Shown here one piece after another: positions 56,265 through 64,000 of a stretch of 64,000 bases of DNA. The position numbers were made by a program, and so were the translations under genes. Origin of the DNA: Acanthaster planci. Lineage: Eukaryota > Echinodermata > Asteroidea > Valvatida > Acanthasteridae. Numbering within the stretch: the first letter of the stretch is position 1; the number at the start of each line of letters is the position of its first letter. The stretch covers positions 152,858-216,857 of the forward strand of contig NW_019091401.1 in the NCBI RefSeq assembly GCF_001949145.1. The letters run 5' to 3'. The notes beneath the pieces are model-generated. The model did no database searches. It saw only the letters and a list, made by a program, of their open reading frames with translations, and was not told the origin of the DNA.

Positions 56265-59200
56265 TTAAAACAGCATGGGTATGAGTCTATACGGGACCTT
56301 AGCAATGTACTTGTCCCAAGACGATCCGTACTTGGCCCTGCAACGGTGCTCGTCCCGTATGCATCGATGCAACAGTAGTATGGTCATGAAGATAATGTAG
56401 AAGTGTGGGTGCAGGTGCGTCACTCCACAGGCCAGACAGTAAGCCAGTGAGCCCATCAGGTCTCCAGTATAGTTCATGTGCCTGGCTACCCCCCACCACC
56501 CGGACAAGAGCAGCTTGCTTTGACGCTTCTTGCCGTCGCTGCTGAAGTACTCCACCTCCAAATACCGTGGCTTGCTGCCCCAGATATTGGCCTGGCCATT
56601 CGTACGACGGAAGAAGTCTTTCTGGTGGTTGACGGCCCGGAAGATATAGTAGCCACCCAAGCCCAAGGCCAGAACACCGGCAGCTGCCGGCTGGGAAAGC
56701 TGAACAGGATGGAACACCAGGAAGAACCCCTACAGCATGGGAAGGAATATCATAAATTACAACCTAGTAGCAGGAGCAATAAAATATGAGAAAAAAAGAA
56801 GTATAGAATGATCGCCATCATCTCATCGTCAACAATGTCATGCCTTCTACCACGGTCTATATTGTATCTAGACCTTGGCCATCTTTAGCATTGCCAGCAT
56901 TGGAACTCTATTGTCTTTGTTTTAAACGTCGCAGCCATTATGTATATCATTTTTGTCATTGCTGTCTCTGTCGTTGTCGTCTAAGTTAGACCGTAGGTAG
57001 CTTGTCAACGACCGTTATCATGGTCATTATCTTCACTGCAGTCATATAGGCCTAATTCGTTAATGTGACAATCAAATCACCGTTAATATCACCAACCGAC
57101 TTAAGGTTTTCTCCGGCATTTCGTAACATACCTGGAGCGTGTACATGGTGGGTAGCCACACAGAGTCGCCCCATCCCAGGTAGAAGCCAAAGTGGTCGTG
57201 ATGCATATCGATGGTGTTGAGGTACCACGCCTCGTTCCAGAAGAAATCTACGACATACATGGCTTGCAAGACGTTCACCAAGATCATGGAGTTTGTCACG
57301 TAGCCGTAAAGCTCATACTGCTTCCACGCGTAGGACATGTTGATAATTGTCCAGGCAACGATGCCGGGTCGACCGTTGAAGAAGAGTTTGAAATCAAACC
57401 ATTTTCCGATCCGCGGGTTGAACTCGATACCCATCAGGAAGTCGTAGAAAAGATTCCCGCTGAATTTGCGGTCTTCCGGGAAGGACGGGAACAGGTAGGC
57501 CTTGACCATAGCGAAGACGCTGACGGTGTAGCCCATGATGTTCATCATGATCAGCATTGAGCCGTAGTTGTCCACGATAATGGTTGGGGAGAACCAGCGG
57601 AAGTACAAGCCATTTGCGAGGAAGAGCCCGTTGGAGATGAACCAAGCTTGCAGGCCGTTTACCCCGTACTTGAGACGGTTTCCTGCTGGGGTGATGGCAC
57701 CAAGGCAGATCCCACCACGGTAGCCGGGAATGACGTAGTGACAGACATCGGGAAGATACCACAGGAGTACCTGGCAAACCCACATTGTTAGAGATTGAGC
57801 AAAGGACGGTAAAAACGAAGAATCCAGTGTTTGAATACACTTATTCCCCTCAACTTGGCAATTTTTTTCAAACCCCGATTATTTTCCCCACAATGGAAAC
57901 TTTTGTTCAAGCTCTTCTTGACTGTTTCTGGAACACTGACATTTTTTTCTCATCATATGGCAACATGGCTCCTAACGCCCTTGGACCTGGCGCTAATTTA
58001 AACAAAGATTTTAAAAGGTATCTTTAAAGAGTAACTCTTGAAACATAACCAGAATTAATTCTATTTATCACTTGAGGCAAAAGCAAACACGAACGCGAAA
58101 TTATGACGTCAGATCAAAACATTTGTGCTGCGAATTTCCACGAGGTGAACACATCTCAACTCAAACAAATTTTGCTGCGTATGTTTCGTGACGTCATACT
58201 CGCTTTCGCGTTTGCCTAAAGTAAACCTGCCTCTTTTACGGTGAAACCGCGGTCGGCATTGAACAAAGGCCCTATTTCTCATGAATTATGGTCAGAGGTT
58301 GGGTTCAGTGATTTATAGGTCTGCATCGTACCTGGAGAGAAAACCAAGAAAGGTAGACCACCACACCCTTAAGGGTCAGAGAGGGGGCATATTCCCATAA
58401 CTGGATCAACGTGACGTCACCCTGATAGAGCTTGAAGACTGGTGTAGTGAGCTCGCATTGGTAGTGCGTGCATGAGATGAGATAGTAGAAGACCAGTACC
58501 GGACAGCAAGTTAGCATGAAGATCACGCCAAACATGGTCAGGAAGTCGGCAGTCCTGGATAAACATCCATACAGGACGGGGTCAGTATTAAATATACTTT
58601 AGCATAGACCGTGCAACAAGGGTACGTTGTGACCATCATGAACGGCAGTTACTCATGGGTTCCCTATACATCAAATTCATGTTATCAGAATGTAAATGGT
58701 GTTTATTGCTATGACAGGTTTTGATCTAGACACGTGATTGTCCTAAGCAATTTTTTCCCTGCAATTGAGGGTCACAAAATCGAGCGAAGTTGTTTTTAAT
58801 CCGCATTGCACGGAAAGTTTCTGCGCAGAAAATGAACTTAATTTGACGAAAAAGGCACGAGTAAGGTCTCCAGGAACAAATTACATAGCGAATGAAGTAG
58901 AAATGTAAGATATGGTTATTTCTCCATGCTTTGAAATTTGATAGAAGTTTAAACATTTGCCGCTAAATTCGAGGAATTTAACGAGAAAGGCATTTTCTTG
59001 GGGAGGAAGCGAGGCGAAGCCGCCTCCCAAAAAACGGTCGCAGAGACTAATAATTTCGTGCACAAGTTGTTGAACTTGCTCAGGTTGACATGGCCGGGGC
59101 GTGGCTGTTATACTTGACCTATACGGGATTCAAGGCGTGCAGTAAAGCCTCACTAAACAACTTGACGTTAGCAACTCTGTCCCTATCACTATTTACACCC

Positions 59201-59433
59201 ACTCCATCGAACCATCTGTGACGACTCTCTGATCTACACAAATAAGTCATTATCGGTATGCAACTGTGAAATTTAGGGCCGTGGAGTAAAGACACCTTCA
59301 AATTTCTACAAATGAAAACTAACACCATTAGAATTTGCTCTTACCATGCACGTCCCCACTCTCCTGGAGTCTGCGCATTACTTGCTTTGGTTCCATTTTC
59401 GATCCTCTGCCTTGGACTAGGTTTCTTCTTCAT
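56265..59433 (-). CDS. DHCR7: 7-dehydrocholesterol reductase, complete, 4 coding exons
   Basis: Exons in transcription order: 59433-59345, 58554-58332, 57770-57132, 56729-56265; in frame, 1416 nt, 471 aa (human 475). It reduces the C7-C8 double bond of 7-dehydrocholesterol with NADPH in the ER membrane, the last step of cholesterol synthesis. The N-terminus starts [20 protein letters not shown] and runs into GEWGRAW, matching the human GQWGRAWEVDW region, which fixes exon 1 and its frame. Both ERG4/ERG24 family signatures are present: [15 protein letters not shown] continuing to [11 protein letters not shown], and [44 protein letters not shown] and the terminal [10 protein letters not shown] also match. 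The protein is strongly hydrophobic and multi-pass. Human DHCR7 has more coding exons, so introns have been lost or were gained elsewhere. Confidence 0.97.
58070..58222. mobile_element. 153-bp MITE with CRE-containing inverted repeats (DHCR7 intron 2)
   Basis: The left end ACTTGAGGCAAAAGCAAACA and the reverse complement of the right end ACTTTAGGCAAACGCGAAAG match over about 33 bp with indels. Each arm contains TGACGTCA, a palindromic cAMP-response element. No coding sequence. Confidence 0.7.
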
Positions 59434-60194
59434 CTTGCGAGAACGAAACAGATGTTTCTAAAACTCCAAGAAAAAAGGGTTCTTTGCCGCGTGCACTCTG
59501 CATCAGATATGGCCAAGGGAACAGTGTTTCATTCGACTAAAAACATTGACGAGCAGAGTTCCTTTCCCCCAAATAGCGCTGACACTCTATAAATAACTCT
59601 AACCGGTGCTGACTGAGATTACAGTAATCGTCTTCTTCCTGTTCTGCCCCGCACAATATCCCAGCACAAAGAGTAACTGGTGGCCAGACTAATAGGCAAC
59701 TTTACAGTGCACCGTGCCAGATTATATTTGGAGAACTGCTGGCTAAAGTTTTTAATTGACCTCAAACAAACACCCCGAGCTGTTCTTTGTCTGATACACT
59801 CTTTCACAAGAACTGATATGATGTTGAACAAACGGTGACTGATGACACCAAACAGTCATGGATGATTTCGCACGAACTTTTCAGATCCAGATTTTAAGGT
59901 TTAATCGTGTATTCCTCATCTCTAACTGGCCCCCCAAAACTTACGATGGATCGGTAAAAACAAAGCAGAACAGTTTCATGAACCAGCCGAACTGTGAAGC
60001 TAAAAAGCAAAGGAAGAACTGTGGCTTGTATGATCTGTAGAAGCACTGCTTCCCATAAAATGGCGTCTTTGACCTTGTCCTTAAAAATGAGAAACTAATC
60101 CTAGCTTAGTGGGAAACACAATCGACATGCATGGCTGCATAGTTTTTATGGTCTTTCATATACAACATATACATGTACATGTACGGTGTACTTT

Positions 60195-60256
60195 AGCCCA
60201 GGTTGGACGTCTACATTGCAGTAGCAATGCAATGTAGACGTCGTCCAACCTGGGCT
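60195..60256. repeat. Near-perfect hairpin, ~26-bp stem and 7-nt loop
   Basis: AGCCCAGGTTGGACG-TCTACATTGCA (60195-60220) pairs with the reverse complement of 60228-60256, the only difference being a 3-nt insertion (GAC/GTC) in the right arm. The loop is GTAGCAA. Both flanks carry TACATGTACATG, extending the symmetry. It has the size of a pre-miRNA but also of a tiny foldback element. Confidence 0.85.
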
Positions 60257-61047
60257 GTACATGTACATGCATTTTATAAGCCTGACTTCGGAAGGTTTCG
60301 GCAAGACCATGCACCATGATCTTCAGCGGCTGAGCTTTTGATAACGAATAGGATCAGTGGTTCTGAAAATCTTCGCTGGGGAAAAGTTAATGTATTAAGG
60401 AAATGACACATTGATTTTGCCAGACATAGCCCCCAAGGTACATGGACTGGCGCGTACGTTGGCCGCTCACAAAGAAAGGTTGGTTAAATTTAAGTTCCAC
60501 AAACAAAACGTGACAGACAAAAGTAGGGCTACTAACTTCGAAAACCCGTTTTTTTCTCCACACGTGGCAAAGGTAATTCACAGTTTATGGTCGGTCCTTT
60601 ATTAGCTCAACGGCAAAGAAGCATTTTGTGGAGTGGAATCGTTCTTCAATGATTGAAGAAACAAGTAATTTCATAATTCAGCATAAGAAATCAACCCTAC
60701 TGATATTTCTACTTTAAAATCAAACTGACGACGTCGAAAGACTGTAGAAACTGTTGTCAGAAAAGTTTGGGTAGAGTTCGATAAACTAATTCCACGCAAT
60801 AGTGAATGTTCAAGTTCGTTAACCTTACAAAAACCACGTTAATAGGACCAATAGTATGCGACCATCCATCTTATCGTTTAGTAACAAAACGTGCCGGTCT
60901 AAGTTCAACGAGGAGATAATTTTATAACACGTGGATACCTAAATATAGAACCGATGTTGAAAATAACACCAGTTAGATAATTAAAATACAATGGTTTCAA
61001 AAGTTTGAGTGGGCTATATATAGTCGGAGCCTTATTTAATCAGCAAA

Positions 61048-61171
61048 AGGCCGTGTCCAAAACGGGCTTCCAGAGCTACGGCTAGGTCTATTGTCTACGC
61101 GTCTTACGCATTTCCAATGGAGTGAATACCTAGACCTAGCTCTAGACAAGAGATTCGGATGCGGCCTTAAA
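61048..61171. mobile_element. 124-bp MITE with AAGGCCG termini
   Basis: AAGGCCGTGTCC at the left and, inverted, AAGGCCGCATCC at the right, with inner matching blocks AGAGCTA.GGCTAGGTCTA and GAGCTAGGTCTAGGTATTCA. No coding sequence. Confidence 0.65.
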
Positions 61172-64000
61172 GTACACTGCCGCGTCGGAAAAACAAGACT
61201 TGTCATATTGAGGCCGCTATTTGCGGAACTTGACTAATTACCTACCTCTGAAAAAAGAAGAAGTAACATTTGTTTGTCAAACTGTTTGGCGTCTCAGATA
61301 ACTGGATAATTTCCGAATATCTGTGGATCAATACCTTTCCACAAACGTAAGTTTTGTGCCGCCAGAAGTTCAGACGATTTCCATTTGCGGATTTCCGTTT
61401 GTACTAACTGAATATAAGCTAAAAAGCCTCCTGTTCACTATGCGAAGCTGTACTGAGCAATCCAAGCCAAATGGAAACTAGCATTTCATGCTTCAAGGCC
61501 TTACTTATAATTTTCATGCATAAATGTGCATGCTGGTACATCTGTGCCAGCCGCTTGAATAATTCTAATTAGCACTTCTTTTCTACAGCTTGCAGAAAAT
61601 TGCTTTCTGCTAAAAATATTCGTGCGAAATGGAATGGAATTGTGTGGACCTATATTGGATCGAACTGCTTGACGTTGGAAGAATTGTAACGCCCCTTTCT
61701 GATCTTTTCTAGAAGGTTAGGGCAAGTTCCCTTCGGCCCCTCGTGACGCCCGTGGCTTTGTTTGATATGCGTTTCTGACCAAAAGTTTGCTTTTGCTTAT
61801 CTAGTCAAATTACCATATGCATAAAGTAAGAATACGACCGAAATTTCGAAAGTACGAAAGCCCACAAGTGTACAAGTACCTATTTTCAAAAATGTTTGTT
61901 TTTACAATGTATGAAGTTTCAAGTTCGCTTTTTTATATCGCATAAAACAAATGTGAAAATATGTCTCATAAAACGAACTTTGATAAACGAAATCTCGTCA
62001 AAACAATTTTCTAAAATTAGACCTTCTAAAATGAACTTTGGAATAGGCCTAACGAAAAATATCTTCGACTTTTTGAAACTGCGTACTCCATGGCACTAGC
62101 GGGCTTTCGCAGGTAAGATCGCATATGTACTGTTGCGGCGTCGCTTAGTCACTGTTGACAAAGGCTCAGCGTCCCATGACAAGCAACCTTTCCCAAGGCA
62201 GGAAATCTTATTGGATCATCCGGTGCACAGCTTAAAGTGAAGTTCCGATCAACTTTTCTTAGACATAATTTTTCTGCAATTCTATGCTCTTCTTTATCGT
62301 ATGAAAACTATTTGACATCTCTTTTATTTAAAATGTATATTAATATTATCCATGCTTTGGTGGACAACTGTGGGTGCTGTTGTTATGATGTCATACGGGG
62401 AATACATGGTTCATTACATAGGTTTTTACCGTTCAAATTGTGAACCAAGAATGTACACAAAGGGTTCCTTGTATGCCTATTGCTATGTACTTAAACGACA
62501 ATGAATCGCCATAGAGGAGAAAATTTAGACTAGCAAAAGTTACCAGAAACAGAAAAATTTAGTTCACGTGAAGTATTTAAAAATAACAATAAATACATAA
62601 CCGTTTCAAAAACATCGTAAATTTAACGTTTACCCCATTAATTGTTACCCCAAAATGAATAAAAAGATCCTGCGTTTCCCCACCCACAAAAAATGATTTG
62701 ATGGCGTTATCCGAAGAACGCTGATATGTACAGTGTACATGTACTTTGCGCACAGTACATGCAGTATCGCACGCTTCAATAGACCACGGTGTGAATGATG
62801 TAGCTTGGCACACAGGCAAACACCGTCTCAGTTCAAGGTAGAAATTAAAAGACACAGTCGTACCGTCTCCAGGGGGAAATACTTATCACTCAGCTGCCAA
62901 TTGATGAAACAAGCACGGCGGCTGATGCGTCATTTTCAAGCATAATGGTGTTTTATGTCCCATTTTCCATATTCGTCCGTTTCTTTCGTTTTTTCCTTTC
63001 CTCCCCTTTAATCTACTTTGTTTTGCAAGTGGAAGGTACATGGGGGGGGCCTCCCTTTCGATCCCCGACTCTCATGGCCTTGTTTGACCTTCAGTTTCAG
63101 CAAAACTTAAGGATGTACCATCCTTGCCTTTCTCCAGTCAAACGACCATGTGCATTACGTGAGACTGCGACACAAAAGTTCAAGGAACTTTTTTCCCACC
63201 GCAGAAAATCATTTCTTTCTGGATCATCCTGTGGATGGCTTAAAATGAAAATGGGCAACCCGAAGGAAAATCTGGTTGGTGGATGCGTTCTTTAAGTCAA
63301 ACAATAAGATTTGACCATTGGTCGATGTTCTTACTTCGGTTGCGATAAGAACGGTGCCACTTTGCTGGTGTATCGCCCCTCGTGAGAAGCTTTGATTAAC
63401 CTCCATCGCTGTCTTTCAGTCGTCGTTCCCGTTGACAAGTCACTTCCATACGACCATTCACGTTGTGGCTGTGCTGATTTGACATCTGGATGGTGACTGG
63501 AGTTTACGTCACTGCATGATACCGCAGTAAGGCGAATGTGCAAAATGATTACGAGAAGGGTGTTAACAAAATTCAGGTTTAATTCGCACGCGTACAGATC
63601 TCGAGAAATAGATTTTTGAAAAATTGCCAGGCAGTATTTGAGATCAGAAGAAAATCTTGAAATCATCTTAATATAACGTATACTCTGAAACAAGGGCGGT
63701 TTCAGGAACATGGGGGGCAATTTTCTTTTTCTGGGGGCATCAAAACTTTCAGAGGGATCGAATAAAGAGAAAAGAAATAGACTAGAAATCGCCCATCTCT
63801 CATTAAAAAATCCCTTTTTTGCTCATTTTTGGGGAGCAATGCCCACGTTGCCCCTCGATGTGCCAGTAGTTGTGAAGTCGTTGAACACCAACAATAACCA
63901 ATTGGTAACTTCAGTTACATGTAACTGACTTCTTGGAAAGGCCAGCATTTTGTCTAAACCTAATTCTACATGTATACGCAGCCTTTTACTTTCGTTATTT

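Larger units (their letters stand above)
59434..64000. other. 4.5 kb without recognisable gene, upstream of DHCR7
   Basis: The first few hundred bases should contain the DHCR7 promoter and any non-coding 5' exon. Beyond that I see only chance open frames (largest 129 codons, minus, 63331-63720, without family resemblance), the hairpin at 60195-60256 and the MITE at 61048-61171. A neighbouring gene presumably starts past the window. Confidence 0.5.

Noticed and set aside
57192-57560. 122-codon plus-strand open frame
   Set aside because: Antisense to DHCR7 exon 3, which matches the sterol-reductase signatures.
62577-63295. Open frames of 92 (minus) and 116 (plus) codons
   Set aside because: Low-complexity or hydrophobic composition without motifs; consistent with random AT-rich sequence.
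63331-63720. 129-codon minus-strand open frame near the right edge
   Set aside because: No family resemblance, no splice or promoter context; a neighbouring gene's exon cannot be excluded but cannot be supported.
1-64000. CRISPR arrays, operons, prophage or other prokaryotic systems
   Set aside because: All genes are intron-split animal genes; the tandem repeats seen are short minisatellites or foldback subrepeats without regular unique spacers.

Overview
This is a eukaryotic (animal) nuclear window. Genes are split into many short exons with GT/AG introns of about 0.2-3.4 kb, and the proteins are closest to their vertebrate counterparts. Non-coding DNA is AT-rich, full of short inverted-repeat elements, and rich in the palindromic motif ACATGT/TACATGTA. 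I read it as an invertebrate deuterostome (echinoderm, hemichordate or cephalochordate); the phylum cannot be fixed from sequence inspection alone.

Six complete protein-coding genes can be assembled exon by exon, every junction in frame: SNX29 (minus, 790-17698, 18 coding exons, 956 aa), GALK1 galactokinase (plus, 20817-25779, 7 exons, 397 aa), SRP68 (minus, 27450-39899, 13 exons, 603 aa), UQCRC2 (plus, 42640-51378, 12 exons, 458 aa), an ER FKBP7/FKBP14-like protein with two EF-hands (minus, 52859-55220, 4 exons, 315 aa) and DHCR7 7-dehydrocholesterol reductase (minus, 56265-59433, 4 coding exons, 471 aa). SNX29/GALK1 and SRP68/UQCRC2 are divergent head-to-head pairs, GALK1/SRP68 and UQCRC2/FKBP are convergent, and FKBP/DHCR7 are in tandem. 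They do not form a pathway: membrane sorting, galactose metabolism, ER targeting, respiratory complex III, ER folding and sterol synthesis. No operon or gene-cluster logic is visible.

Introns and intergenic DNA hold many mobile-element remnants: a broken Penelope-like element (GIY-YIG type) in SRP68 intron 10, two LINE 3' ends (SNX29 intron 3, GALK1 intron 2), tRNA-derived SINE pieces, three long-armed foldback elements (30441-31512, 38536-39617, 41839-42519), a nested MITE with 9-bp target duplications whose empty site survives in the opposite arm of its host element, a TTAA-flanked piggyBac-like MITE, and about ten other short terminal-inverted-repeat elements. One 47-base run of N (36083-36129) marks an assembly gap. 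The last 4.5 kb (59434-64000) has no recognisable gene but holds a near-perfect hairpin and a MITE.

I found no convincing new multi-gene system. The most notable points are the foldback/MITE structures, the apparently degenerate peptidyl-prolyl isomerase site and acidic tract of the FKBP, paired CTCF-like sites at SRP68, and linkages shared with human chromosomes.
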